A DNA stretch of 64,000 nt from Magicicada septendecula (lineage: Eukaryota > Arthropoda > Insecta > Hemiptera > Cicadidae), in the NCBI GenBank assembly GCA_034769895.1, contig CM068372.1, positions 377,618,910 through 377,682,909 on the forward strand. The letters run 5' to 3'. Below, in pieces: positions 23,546 through 36,785 of this stretch. The notes beneath the pieces were generated by a model, which had not been told where the DNA came from, did no database searches, and saw only the letters and a list, made by a program, of their open reading frames with translations. Numbering within the stretch: the stretch's first letter is position 1; each line of letters opens with the position of its first letter. A program made the translations under genes and the position numbers.

Positions 23546-25774
23546 TGTAACGATACAAACCGATGGGGATTTGTACAGTGAATATTTTCAATTTTATTTA
23601 ACCAAGTATATGTTGTGAACCAACTATAGCGCCGAGACTGTCGCGGCCCGGCACAGGAATGTGAAGTTAGCAACTAGGGCGCGATTTCACACACAAGAGC
23701 GCGCACCGTCGGCCAACGTTCCCACAAAAATGGCACGTTCGAATAAATACCTTAGCGCTGTGTGCGCAGAGAACAGCGTCTGTCTGACTACAGCGAGAGA
23801 ACCGCGCGGTTCAGTGTAGAGGCTCGCGAGCCAATCTTTATTAAAACTTTAAAAAATATGTATTAACTATAGTAAAAAGTAGTAAGAAGGAGTGAAAACT
23901 ACAATTAAAATGTAGTACGGTGTAAACTACGAACAGTGAGAAAAATTAGAGTCAGTGAAAACATATTTTGGAACCAATGTGAACAAAAAAACTGGACTGA
24001 GTTCGACACTGAAGCTGTAAGAGTTAATTAATGATTGAAATATTTAAAGTTGTCCCTTGTTAGGGCATTATTTGAAGTACTACTAGTTAATTAGGATATT
24101 AAAATCTGCAAATTCATATTACTTACCTTTAAAGGTAATGTACCAAGGTGTCGTCTGATGTACTTTGGCAGAGAAAAAACAACAGGTGGTACAATGACAA
24201 ACACATATTTATATGTCTAATTAACACATTTTATTGTTATCTTATTTTATCGTCAAATGATATCAAAACTCCCACATCAACAATTTCTTTTACGTTACAT
24301 CGATAATAACTGCTGGATAATAACCTTAATTTATGTATTGCTCATTGTCTTCAAAAAACTACTATTTATTTTACATTCATTTAAATATTTGATTTTACGT
24401 TACTTCTTTGTTATTTTCCCTTTTTCTCAGAAAACACTGCTATTTATCTATTTTACATGAAATAAAAACTTGAATTACTTATTGCTAACCATCTTAAATT
24501 ATGATCATAATAATAATAATAAAGCGACCCAGTTTGCTCATACTCACACCTCATTCATACACATTTAGGTTTGATTTAGCACTTTTATAAAAATTTAATA
24601 TAGTAAAAATTAAGAAAAGGTTGCACTGGTACTTCTCTGTTCACTTGGTAGCCCACGATTTTTCACTCTGGAGATTCACGCAAAAGTCCGAAAATGTAGG
24701 ATTTCAATGGTATTGTTGCCTTACATGGTTTTGCAGTTATATACGTTTTTTACACACATTTTTCTGGTCGGCCGACCCTATTTTTACTCGAGTATAGATT
24801 TTTTAAAATCACGCGTGGCCTGATGTTGTCGTCGACTGGCGGTAACTACGCACACAGCTTTTTACGCCAACACTATGTAGCAGACGGAAATTGCACAGCC
24901 TGCTTGTGACAAATTGTTCATCAGTGTATAGGGAACATGGGTTGTTAATGTTCCCAAGGTGTTGACGATATTCCAGGGCCACGAGTCATGAGACTCAGGT
25001 GGGCGGAGTCTTCACAGACTTCCGTCATCATCCAAACCACATGGCAAGAAAATTTTACAACTTGGACATCTTGTTGGCGTCCCTTCTGCGCGCGTGCTCA
25101 TGTTGCGTGTATGAGAGCGTAACAGCAATCTTAATTTCTCGGAACCGTATTGCGTTGTATCGCCACACCTCGCTCTCAAAGCTATGTCATTGTTCATTGT
25201 CCGAATATAACCGTATTACATATAGGACTTTCTGCGTTGATAACATACGCATTAAAATACATTTAATAAAAAATAAAATCCCCCTTTTCGCCCCATAACA
25301 ACACGTGCCTGAGGCGACCACAGGAAAGTAAAAACATTCTATAAATCAACAATTGCTATTAATAAAAAAATAAATAAATAAATAAAATAATAACTAAAAA
25401 ATAATAAAAAATTAAGAGATCTCTTAATTGAAAAAGGGGGGTAAAATGTGTGAAAGTGAGAGTGAGCAAATACTGGGTTGTCATATATAATACGAGAAAT
25501 GTTTCGTTTAATTATAATAAGTAAATATATTAGTTCTTCTTTGTTACGTAAGAATCAGTAAAGAATTTTAAAAAAGAAAAAGAGTATACAAAGACCTGTT
25601 AAATAAAACTGAGATAGTTAAACATGCTATGAGAGAGTAATTATTACAAAGTAACCCTAAATCACTTATAGGTACGAGTTCACATGAAGACTCTGAGACC
25701 CGATAAAAGGTAAGGTACTTGTGTATGTATATTATTTATTAAATATTATTTTCTAATAAATCTGTAGGTTCTCA
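23546..25774 (+). mobile_element. 3' LTR of element A, interrupted
   Basis: Begins TGTAACGATACAAACC and ends GTAGGTTCTCA. It matches the 5' LTR throughout, except for the 1291-bp insertion at 24010-25300. Confidence 0.92.
24010..25300 (-). mobile_element. Solo LTR N nested inside the 3' LTR of element A, TSD ACAC
   Basis: 1291 bp, TGAAGCTGTAAG ... CCCCATAACA, with ACAC on both sides (24006-24009 and 25301-25304); the intact 5' LTR has a single ACAC there. Read on the minus strand it starts TGTTATGGGGCGAAAAGG and ends GCTTCA, like the ends of LTR G and element B, hence the minus call. No coding frame. Confidence 0.88.
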
Positions 25775-25778
25775 AAAT

Positions 25779-27240
25779 GATCATTATATTATATAACAAA
25801 TCATTAATTAATTAAGGAATGCTAATAGCGTTATATTATATAACAAATCATTAATTAATTAAGGAATGCTAATAGCGGATTTAATTTGTTTGAATTAATT
25901 AACAAATAACCCAAATTCCACAAGGAAGGGGACTTTGAAAAAATAAAATAAACAATAATAAAATGAAAGATTTTGCTAATGACAATTTTAATGCATTGAT
26001 TGAAATCAATTGTATTAGTTTAAGAAGAGACGTTGAATAATCAATGAGGGGAAAATGAACCCTAACAATTAATAATTTTAAGATGTTATTGTATTTAATT
26101 GTAGTACATGAACTCAAAGTCACACATGAGTGAACCCTAGTCGTAGCGAATTAATTTGAATTACCTGTTTTGTTTATATCCAATCTTGGAGATTATTCAG
26201 GAACTTAACACTGAATTTAATACATTATAATGATATACTAAATAAGTAATGCCTCAAAGAAGCATCAATTAATCAATTTTAAATAAGTAAGGTTACAATG
26301 AACCGCTATTAACCTCAATTGTAAACAATGAACAGTCGTTCATATTTTATGTTATGTTATAGCAACAATTAACATTTTTATTCTCCGCCTACTTATTATC
26401 ACAGTAGAGCATTTTATTGTAGAAGTGTATCTTACAGACTCAAAGAACCTACTAATGTTATAAAGCATAATAACCAAATTATTTACAAACAGAAAATAAT
26501 CGATTGACCAAATGCAGTCATGCCACACTGAGAATTTAATAATTTTAAGAGTCCATGTTCAACTTTAATTATTTTTAAAAGGAAAATAAATAATAAAATT
26601 GTAACACAATCATTCTACTTGAGTTCAATAAACAACTATTGTTTTACACACAAATTAAAGTGTTGACCTTTATTGAAAAGAATAGAATTACAGCTTAGGT
26701 GAGCAACAAGAGACGGTTGGTACCAGGAGCCAGAGCGAATATTCAAATTTAATGATTCTCACCAACAATATTATCTAATATCTTTAGCATACTACAACTG
26801 ATAGTAAGTATCATATACATGTTGTGTTTATGTTAATGTCCATACAGGAATGTACCAATCGGCTCACCGCAGCTAATGGCAGAAAAGTCAACGCAACTTA
26901 TTCAGATACGAACTCAAGATATTGAACAAAAAACATTATAAACAATCTAAACAAAATTAATACACAACGTCAAAGAGTAAGTGAACCGATTTATTCATAT
27001 TGGATTCAATAATAGATTGAATTGGATTGAATAAATCAATAAAACAAAAATTAATAATAAAAAACAAAACCTTAATAATAATTAATAAAACTGATAACAA
27101 GATTCTACAATAGGACCTATCTCGTCTTATTACAATATGTAAGTACCTTTTGAATATTCTTTATTGATTTATTTTACTACACAATTCAGTAAGTAATCTC
27201 TTCAGAATTTAACCATTTACAGTACAGTACTTATGTATCT
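25779..27240 (+). other. Right part of candidate LTR F / Tigger 3' region
   Basis: AT-rich and non-coding. It starts with a perfect 47-bp tandem duplication (25784-25830 and 25831-25877). An AATAAA-like signal lies near 26625. The boundary between a possible LTR and Tigger sequence was not found. Confidence 0.4.
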
Positions 27241-27335
27241 CATTTTGTTTCACTTTTTGTCCATTAACACGAAATTCGGTTAACACGAAAAAACAGCTGG
27301 TCCCCGTCATTTCGTGTTAAACGGGTTCCACTGTA

Positions 27336-29600
27336 CTTTACACTTGTTAAAACATAAAACGTTGCAGGTAAACTACCCTTTCCCTGTAACCGATCAACAC
27401 CAAAAATTAATAGGCCTTGAGTGCTCTACAACTCAGTAACATATGTAAAAAATTATTTGATTCTGTGTTTGAATTTACGGCAGTTGACGGTCGTCATGAA
27501 AAAATTACTCTTGTTAAAACATAAAATGTTGCAGGTAAACTACTCCTTTCCCTTAACCAATCTTCACCAAAATCAACAGTCCTTTACAATTCGGGAATGT
27601 ATGCAGAAACTTATTTGATTCTGTTTGAATTTACGGCAGTTATTGTTCGTCATAGAAAAAATGACCCTTGTTAAAACATAAAATGTTGCAGGTAAACTAC
27701 CCCTTTCTCTTAACCTATCTTCACCTAAATCAAAACACCTTGAGTCCTCTACAATTTAGGGACGTATGCAAAAAAATATTTGATTCTGTTAAAATTTACG
27801 GCAGTTATCATTCACATAGAAAAAATTACCCTTGTTAAAACATAAAAATGTTGAAGGTAAACTACCCCTTCCTCTTAACCGAGCTTCACCAAAATCATAA
27901 GGCCTTGTGTTCTCTACAATTCAGGGATGTATGCAAAAAATTATTGATTCTTGTTTGAATTTACGGCAGTTATCGTTCGTCATAGAAAAAATTAACCCTT
28001 GTTAAAACATAAAACGTTGCAGGTAAACTACCCCTTTCTCTTAACCGATCTTCACAAAAATCAAAAGGCCTTGTGTTCTCTACACTTCAGGGATGTATGC
28101 AAAAAATTATTGATTCTGTTTGAATTTACGGCAGTTATCGTTCGTCATAGAAAAAATTACCCTTGTTAAAACATAAAGCGTTGCAGGTAAACTACCCCTT
28201 TCTCATAACCGATCTTCACCAAAATCAAAAGGCCTTGAGTCCTCTACAATTTAGGGAAGTATGGAAAAACTTATTGGACTATGTTTGAATTTACGGCAGT
28301 TTTCATTCGTCATAGAAAACATTAACCTTATTATCACATAAAACGTTGCGGGTAAACTACCCCTTCCTCTTAACTGATCTTCACTAAAATCAATACGTCT
28401 TGAGTCCTCTACAATTCAGCGATGCATGCAAAACATTATTTTATTCTGTTTGAATGTGCGGCATTTATCGTTCGTCATAGAAACAATTACTCTTGTTAAA
28501 ACATTAAGTGGCATGTAAACAACCCCTTTCCCTTAACCGATCTTCACCAAAATCAATAGACCTTGAGTCCTCTACAACTCAGGAACATATGTACAAAATT
28601 ATTTGATTCTGTTTGAATTTACGGCAAATATCGTTCTTCATGAAAACGTTCTCTTGTTACAACATAAAATGTTGCAGGTGAACTATCCCTTTCCGTTAAC
28701 CGATCTTCCACAAAATCAACAGACCTTGAGTTATCTACAATTGAGAAAGGTATGCACAAAACTATTTGATTCTTTTTAAATCTGCGCCAGTTATCGTACG
28801 TCATAGAAACAATTACTCTTGTTAAAATATAAAATGTGGCAGGTAAACTACCCATTTCCCTTAATCGATCTTCACCAAAATCAACAGGCCTTCAGTCTTT
28901 TACAATAGAGGAATGTATGCAAAAAATATTTGATTCTGTTTGAATGGGTGGCCGTTATCGTTTGTCATAGAAACAATTACCGTTGTTAAAACATAAAATG
29001 TTGCAGGTAAACTATCCCTTTCCCTTAACCGATCTTCACCAAAATCAACAGACATTGAGTACTTTATAGCTCAGGAAGGTATGCAAAACATTATTTGATT
29101 ATGTTTGAATTTACGGCAGTTATCGTTCGTCATAGAAAAAATTACCCTTGTTATCACACATAAAACATTGCAGGTAAACTACTCCTTTCTCTTAACTGAT
29201 CTTCACCAAAATAAATAGGTCTTGGTTCCTCTACAATTCAAGGAATCCTTCCAAAACATTATTTGATTCTGTTCGAATGTGCGGCAGTTATCGTTCGTCG
29301 TTCGTCATAGAAAAAATTACTTTTGTTAAAACATAAAATGTGGCAGGTAAACTACCCCTTTCTCTTAACCGATCTTCACCAAAATCAACAGGCCTTCAGT
29401 CTTTTACAATTGAGGAAAGTATGCACATAAATATTTGATTTTGTTTGAATTTGCGGCTGTTATCGTTTGCCATAGAAAAAAATTACCCTTGATTAAAAAA
29501 TAACATTGTAGGTAAACTACCCCTTTCCTTTAACCAAAAACAATAGGTCTTCAGTACTCTCCAAATCAGGGCTGTATGCAAAAAATTATTTGATTCTGTT
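27336..29600 (+). repeat. U array, ~13 units of ~165 bp
   Basis: Units carry GTTGCAGGTAAACTACCCC, TTAACCGATCTTCACC, TATGCAAAAAATTATTTGA and ACGGCAGTTATCGTTCGTC. Successive starts of GTTGCAGG at 27362, 27528, 27685, 27850, 28016 and 28180 give periods of 157-167 bp. Units differ at scattered positions, so homogenisation is not recent. Confidence 0.92.
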
Positions 29601-30240
29601 TGAATTTGCAGTTGTTATCATTTGCCATAGAAAAAATCTACAGACACACACACAGACACTTTTCGAAAAATTACTTTTTCATGTTTCGAGTGTAGTACAA
29701 TCAGAATCTGGAAAAATCTCGAACACGATTTTTTTTTGCCATCACCGTACTTCCATTTCCTTAAGGAACATGGAAGTAAATGGAGAACCATACTTGACTT
29801 CCATGTTCTAAGATTTAAATTTAAAATCATATTCGAAATGAAATATTCCCATAAAAACTACTTCTTTCTACTTATTGCTTCAGTCTTAACAACAGTACTG
29901 TGGTCACTAACGTATACCACCTCACGTTTTCGCACTCGATTTTCACTGATGCTGGCAGTCGATGGCACTGCCGAAAAGTCTGGTTTTGCAGAAAACATTG
30001 GACTACGACTAAACAGCCCGGGAACGAATTTTAACAAAGAACCACTTCTTTGTTGCCGATAATGTAGTACACATAAAAACTTCTCCCCTCCCCCTTCAAC
30101 TATAATTTTCATTAATAGAAAATTACCCCCACCCCGTTCACCTAACCTCTTCATTTATTGATATTTCATCTACGTTTCTACACTGGATTAGTATGAGTTT
30201 CTTATCAGGATACTTTATTTATCAAAATTAAGTACTTTAC
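29600..30240 (+). repeat. Y-W module
   Basis: Y: short CA run, TTTTCGAAAAATTAC, GTAGTACAATCAGAATCTG, palindromic CCACAGTACTGTGG-type block (mutated here) and a hammerhead-like core with one core base changed (CTGATGC at 29946). W: CCCCCACCCCGTTCACC ... AAAATTAAGTACTTTACTC, which runs into the next U array. Confidence 0.8.
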
Positions 30241-31190
30241 TCTTGTTAAAACATAAAATGTTGCAGGTAAGCTACCCCTTTCTCTTAACCAATCTTCACT
30301 AAAATCAATAGACCTTCAGTCCTCTACAATTCTGGGATGCATGCAAAAAAATATTTGATTCTATTTGAATGTGCGGCAGTTACCGTTCGTCATGAAAACA
30401 TTTCTCTTGTTACAACATAAAATGTTGCTGGTAAACTACCCCTTTCCATTAACCGATCTTCAACAAAATCAACAGACTTTGAGTTCTCTTTAATTCAAAA
30501 AGGTATGCAAAAGAGTAGTTGATTCTGTTTGAATTTACGGCAGTTATCATTCGTCATAAAAAAAAATTACCCTTATTAAAACAAAATGTTGCTGGTAAAC
30601 TACCCCTTTCCCTTAACCGATCTTCACTAAAAACAATATGTTGTGAGAACTCTACAATTCAGGGCAGTATGCAAAAAATTATTTGATTCTGTTTGAATTT
30701 GCGGCTATCGTTTGCCATAGAAAAAAATTACCCTTGATAAGAAAAACGTTGCAGGTAAACTACCCCTTCCCCTTAACCGATCTTCACCAAAACAACAGAT
30801 CTTGAGTACTCTAAAAATCAGAGCTGTATGCAAAAAATTATTTGATTTTGTTTGAATTTGCGACTCTTATCGTGTGCCATAAAAAAGACCCTTTAAACAT
30901 AAAATGTTGCAGGTAAACTACCCCTTTCCCTTAACCGATCTTCACCAAAACAACAGATCTTGAGTACTCTACAAATCAGAGCTGTATGCAAAAAATTGTT
31001 TGATTCTGTTTGAATTTGTGGCTGTTATCGTTTGCCATAGAAAAAAATTACCCTAGATTAAAAAAACACCGTTGCCGGTAAGCTACCACTTTCCCTTAAC
31101 CAATCTTCACCAAAAACAATAGGTCTTGAGTACACCACAAATCAGGGCTGTATGCAAAAAATTATTTGATTCTGTTTGAATTTGCGGCTG
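30240..31190 (+). repeat. U array, ~6 units
   Basis: Same unit as 27336-29600. These units more often read CAACAGATCTTGAGTACTC in the middle, a subfamily difference. Confidence 0.88.
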
Positions 31191-31257
31191 TTATCGTTTG
31201 ACATAGAAAAAAAATCTACAGACACACACACAGACAGACAGACACACAGACAGACAC

Positions 31258-31311
<54 letters not shown>

Positions 31312-31895
31312 TTCAAAAAATGACTTTTACATGTTTTGAGTGTAGTACAATCAGAATCTGCAATAATCTCGAACACGATTTTTTTTGCCATCACCATACT
31401 TCCATTTCCTTAAGAAACATGGAAGTAAATATCGGTATGGAGAACCATACATGACTTCCATGTTCTAAGATTTATATTTAAAATCATATTCGAAATGAAA
31501 TATTTCTATAGAAACTACGTCTTTCTACTTATTCCTTCAGCATTAACCACAGTACTGTGGTCACTAACGTATACCACCTCACGTTTTCGCACTCGATTAT
31601 TTTCACTGATGATGGCAGTCGATGGCACTGCCGAAAAGTCTGGTTTTGCAGAAAACATTGGACTACGGCTAAACAGCCCGGTAAGCAATTTTAACAAAAA
31701 ACTACTTCTTTGTTGCCGATAACGTAGTACACATACAAAATTCTTCCCTCCACCTTCAACTATAATTTTTAATAATAGAAAACTACCCCCACTCCGTTCA
31801 CCTAACCTCTTCATTTATAGATATTTCATCTACGTTTCTACAGTGGATTATTATGAGCTTCTTATCAGGATACTTTATTTATAAAAATTAAGTAC
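31190..31895 (+). repeat. Y-W module with expanded CA/GACA microsatellite
   Basis: Microsatellite 31214-31311. Hairpin CATGGAAGT ... ACTTCCATG (31418-31426 with 31454-31462) enclosing GTATGG/CCATAC. CCACAGTACTGTGG palindrome near 31547. Hammerhead-like core CTGATGA at 31605-31611. Confidence 0.85.
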
Positions 31896-32545
31896 TTTAC
31901 TCTTGTTAACATAAAATGTTGCAGGTAAACTACCCCTTTCCCTTAACCGATCTTCACCAAAAACAATAGGACTTGAGAACTCTACAATTTAGGGCTGTAT
32001 GCAAATAATCATTTGATTCTGTTTGAATTTACGGCTGTTATCGTTTGCCATAGAAAATACCCTTGTCAAAACATAAAACGTTGCACGTAAACTACCCCTT
32101 TCCTTTAACCGATCTTCAACAAAATCAACAGACCCTGGGTTCTGTATAATTCAATAAGGTATGCAGAAGAGTAGTTGATTCTGTTTTAATGTACGGCAGT
32201 TATCGTTCGTCATAAAAAAATTACCCTTGTTAAAACATAAAATGTTGCGGGTAAACAACCCTATTCCCTTAACCGATCTTCACCAAAAACAATAGGTCTT
32301 AAGTACTCTACAAATCAGGGCTGTATGCAAAAACTATTTGATTCTGAATGAATTTGCGGCTATCGTTTGCCATAGAAAAAAATTACGCTTGATAAGAAAA
32401 ACGTTGCAGGTAAACTACCCCTTCCCATTAACCGATCTTCAACAAAAACAACAGATCTTGAGTACTCTACAAATCAGAGCTGTATGCAAAAAAAAAAAAT
32501 TATTTGATTTTGTTTGAATTTGCGACTTTTATCGTTTGCCATAAA
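31895..32545 (+). repeat. U array, ~4 units
   Basis: Plus-oriented U units. The last ends at CGTTTGCCATAA, just before the inverted segment. Confidence 0.85.
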
Positions 32546-32559
32546 TGGAAACGTCGTCT

Positions 32560-34330
32560 GTCATGTTCCTTAAGGAAATGGAAGTATGGTGATGGCAAAA
32601 AAATAGTGTTCGAGATTATTGCAGATTCTGATTGTACTACACTCAAAACATGAAAAAAAGTCATTTTTCGAAAAGTGTCTGTGTGTCTATCTGTCTGTCT
32701 ATGTGTAGTTTTTTCTATGGCAAACGATAACAGCCGCAAATTGAAACAGAATCAAAAAATGTTTTGCATACAGTCTTTATTTGTAGAGTACTCAAGACCT
32801 ATTGTTTTTGGTGAAGATCAGTTAAGGGAAAGGGGTAGTTTACCTGCAACGTTTTTTTTTTTAATCAAGGGAAATGTTTTCTTATGGCAAACGATAACAG
32901 CCGCATTTCAAACAGAATCACATAATTTTTTGCATACAGCCCTGATTTATAGAGTACTCAAGACCTATTGTTTTTGGTGAAGATCGGTTAAGGAAAAGGG
33001 GTAGTTTACCTGCAACATTTTTTTTTAATCAAGGGTAATTTTTTTTAATGGCAAACGATAACAGCTGCAAATTCAAACAGAATCAACTACTCTTTTGCAT
33101 ACAGCCCTGATTTGTAGAGTACTCAAGACCTATTGTTTTTGGTGAAGATTGGTTAAGGGAAAGTGGTAGCTTACCGGCAACGGTGTTTTTTTAATCTAGG
33201 GTAATTTTTTTCTATGGCAAACGATAACAGCCGCAAATTCAAACAGAATCAAACAATTTTTTGCATACAGCCTGTATTGTAGATTACTCAAGACCTATTG
33301 TTTTTGGTGAAGATCGGTTAAGGGAAATGGGTAGTTTACCTGCAACGTTTTATATTTTAACATGGGTATTTTCTATGGCAAACGATAAGAGCCCCAAATT
33401 CAAACAGAATCAAATAATGTTTTGCATACACCCCTGAATTGTAGAGTTCTCAAGACCTGTTGGTTTTGGTGAAGATCGGTTAAGAGAAAGGGGTAGTTTA
33501 CCAACAACATTTTATGTTTTAACAAGAGTAATTTTTTATATGACGAATGATAACTGCCGTAAATTCAAACAGAATCAACTACGTTTTTGCATACCTTCTT
33601 GAATTAAAGAGAACTCAAGGTCTGTTGATTTTGGTGAAGATCGGTTAAAGGAAAGGGGTAGTTTACCAGCAACATTTTATGTGTAACAAGAGAAATGTTT
33701 TCATGACGAACGATAACTGCCGCACATTCAAACAGAATCAAATATTTTTTTGCATGCATCCCTGCATTGTAGAGGACTGAAGATCTATTGATTTTGGTGA
33801 AGATCGGTTTAGAGAAAGGGGTAGTTTACCAGCAACGTTTTATGTTTTAACAAGAGTAAAGTACTTAATTTTGATAAATAAAGTATCCTGATAAGAAGCT
33901 CATAATAATCCACTGTAGAAACGTAGATGAAATATCTATAAATGAAGAGGTTAGGTGAACGAGGTGGGGGTAATTTTCTATTAATGAAAATTATAGTTGA
34001 TGGTGGAGGGGAGAATTTTTTATGTGTACTACGTTATCGGCAACAAAGAAGTAGTTCTTTGCTAAAATTCCTTCCCGGGCTGTTTAGCCGTAGTCCAATG
34101 TTTTCTGCAAAACCAGACTTTTCGGCAGTGTCATCGACTACTATCATCAGTGAAAATCGAGTGCGAAAACTTGAGGTGGTATATGTTAGTGACCACAGTA
34201 CTGTGGTTAAGGCTGAAGCAATAAGTAGAAAGAAGTAGTTTCTATGGAAATATTTCATTTCGAATATGATTTTAAATATAAATCTTAGAACATGGAAGTC
34301 ATGTATGGTTCTCCATACCGATATTTTTTC
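32560..34330 (-). repeat. Inverted block of the array (Y-U(7)-W-Y)
   Basis: All modules run on the minus strand here: part of Y (32560-32700), about seven U units (32700-33860), W (33860-34030) and Y (34030-34330). Both breakpoints lie in Y hairpin or palindrome sequence: the left one just before CATGTTCCTTAAGGAAATGG, the right one after CATACCGATATTTT. Confidence 0.85.
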
Positions 34331-34740
34331 ATGTTTTGAGTGTAGTACAATCAGAATCTGCAATAATCTCGAACACGATTTTTTTTGCCATCACCATACT
34401 TACATTTCCTTATGGAACATGGAAGTAAAATATCGGTATGGAGAACCATACATGACTTCCATGTTCTAAGATTTATATTTAAAATCATTTTCGAAATGAA
34501 ATATTATTATAGAAACTACTTCTTTCTACTTACTGCTTCAGCCTTAACCACAGTACTGTGGTCACTAACGTATACCACCTCACGTTATCGCACTCGATTT
34601 TCACTGATGATGGAAGTCAATGGCATTGCCGAAACGTCTGGTTTTGTAGAAAACATTGGACTACGGCCAAATATCCCGGGAAGGAATTTTAACAAAAACT
34701 ACTTCTTTGTTGCCGATAACGTTGTTCAATATATATATAA
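34331..34740 (+). repeat. Y module, most intact hammerhead-like copy
   Basis: Resumes plus orientation directly at TTCATGTTTTGAGTG. Contains the CATGGAAGT hairpin, the CCACAGTACTGTGG palindrome and the core CTGATGA (34604-34610) ... GAAACGTC (34631-34638). 34741-35006 holds no module that I recognise. Confidence 0.8.
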
Positions 34741-35006
34741 AAAATTGCATAAAATAAATGGCTTGTATAAGTTAATGTTTGATCTCCATTAAGTAGTGCT
34801 CAAGTTTCCAAAGTTTTAATATTTATATGATGTCCGTAATTAAAACATCAGAGCAGGTTTAGTGTGTATAAGGGTACACCGTGGACAAAAATTTTCAACA
34901 TTTCCTATTGAGCGTTGCTACAGTGTTCCTAGTTGCAGCGTTCCTATCAAGCTGCGAATCTACAGTGTATGTTTCACAGAACAAACACGCAAAAAAGAAG
35001 GAGCGC

Positions 35007-35570
<564 letters not shown>

Positions 35571-35639
35571 TTTATTGCCTGGCGACAAAATTATTTTATT
35601 TTTAACAATTACCATTGTTTGAAAAAGTTTAAATGAATT

Positions 35640-35753
35640 TTCAAGTACTTTACTGTTGTTAAAACGTAAAAGGTTGCAGGTAAACTACCCCTTCCCCTTA
35701 ACCGATCTTCACCAAAATCGAAAGTCCTTGAGATCTCTACAATTCAGGGACGT
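35640..35753 (+). repeat. U unit interrupted by element B
   Basis: Contains GGTTGCAGGTAAACTACCCC and ends AATTCAGGGACGT. The unit resumes at 38536 with ACGTATGCAAAAAATTATT. Confidence 0.9.
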
Positions 35754-36785
35754 TGAAACACTATAAATTAGTTCAAATACTAAAACACTCTTACCTTCGG
35801 ATTCGGGTCCAGAGTCGTTCAGACGAAACCAGCTACAGAAAGGATTATTTGGATTTGATATGTGCAATAATTACGTTGACACATTTGATACTGTCTAAAT
35901 CACATACTTATTTTTATTTATCAAAAATTCACGCCTTTCTTTTACGTTAGTACAACCTTTCAACGATAGTACAACTGGTTGAAATTATTTCTTATCTCTA
36001 TTGAGTTTTACTTTGACTACTATTATAAGTGATATTGCTAAATAAATAAAACATTGAAAATGAACCCGTGTATAACCTCTATATTATCACACACACACTC
36101 ACTCTGTTACACTGATCTTTAAATAAACTCCGCCCCTTAGAGAACTCTATCGTACAAAGTATTGGTGTTTTATATTTTCCTTTTATAACGAGCAATCACC
36201 GATTATATGGTATTGATTTTAATATGCATATTAAATCTTTCTAGTTACCCATACACTGCGTACTCATAGGGTTGGTTGCACGAACTGGTGTTGAATACTT
36301 GCTTTGATCTCACGCACTCCGGCACTAGTTTTATTACGTTTACTGTTTGTGTTTAAAAGTTCTTACTGTTTTATTGGTTCCACATTATACAATATGATAA
36401 AGTCGGCCGACGTAATTTTATTTGCACTAATTTTTTGTAGGCTGGCCGCGCTATTGTTTGTACACTTTTAATACTTGTTATTGCTTTGAAAGATAGGCCT
36501 ACTCTTTATTACGGCCTATCTTGCACCCGAGGCCACCGTTTGACTATTTTAATAAACTACTGCTGCTGGCTGTCTACTGTTCACTCTCTGATGACAAACT
36601 GCATACTGTTTCACAAGAAGCCTGCTGCTTACTGGGGTGGTTACGCAATGCGTCTGGACTGTTGTTTAGACTAACAGTGTATGTTGTACTGGGGCTCCTC
36701 ACAGGTGAAAGTTAACAATTTATTAATTACTGAATTACTGAATTAAAATTAAAACTGGGGCGGCACACAATTCTGTACTGTTACA
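35754..36785 (-). mobile_element. 3' LTR of element B
   Basis: 1032 bp, minus strand TGTAACAGTACAGAATTG ... GTGTTTCA. From 35854 rightwards it matches the other LTR copy. Confidence 0.9.

Larger units (their letters stand above)
15814..25774 (+). mobile_element. LTR retroelement A (non-autonomous), TSD AAAT
   Basis: Two LTRs (15814-16744 and 23546-25774) flank a 6.8-kb interior. AAAT duplications are at 15810-15813 and 25775-25778. It has a tRNA-Lys-type primer binding site, gag-like frames in the 5' third and a polypurine tract, but no reverse transcriptase, integrase or protease, so it needed a helper. By eye the LTRs differ at roughly three dozen of ~930 positions, the most diverged LTR pair here. 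The interior plus strand is markedly C-poor except where a solo LTR interrupts it (19954-21552). Interior 18560-19950 and 21560-23490 show no coding frame. Confidence 0.9.
11233..27333 (+). mobile_element. pogo/Tigger DNA transposon, interrupted by LTR element A
   Basis: Terminal inverted repeats: the left end reads CAGTGGAATCCGTTTAACAC and the right end, reversed, CAGTGGAACCCGTTTAACAC; 23 of 24 bases match over the full TIR. TA duplications flank at 11231-11232 and 27334-27335, the pogo/Tigger signature. Both flanks rejoin into an intact array unit. The span is 16.1 kb; without element A and its duplicated AAAT, about 6.1 kb remains, well above a typical Tigger, so further insertions are likely (see 13470-15813). 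It encodes a broken transposase at 11891-13424. Confidence 0.92.

Noticed and set aside
15814..25774. Element A as a retrovirus, because of its Lys3-type primer site
   Set aside because: No pol, protease or env, and 4-bp duplications and other features fit an insect LTR retrotransposon; the primer type alone is not diagnostic.
27336..33860. U array as a protein repeat (165 bp = 55 codons) or as a CRISPR-like array
   Set aside because: Unit length varies from 157 to 170 bp and breaks the frame; there are no unique spacers between short repeats, and the genome is eukaryotic.
29858..34238. Conserved ~98-codon minus-strand frame in three Y-W modules
   Set aside because: Opposite-strand frames are equally open, the modules are similar overall, and structured palindromic sequence explains it; no protein family seen.
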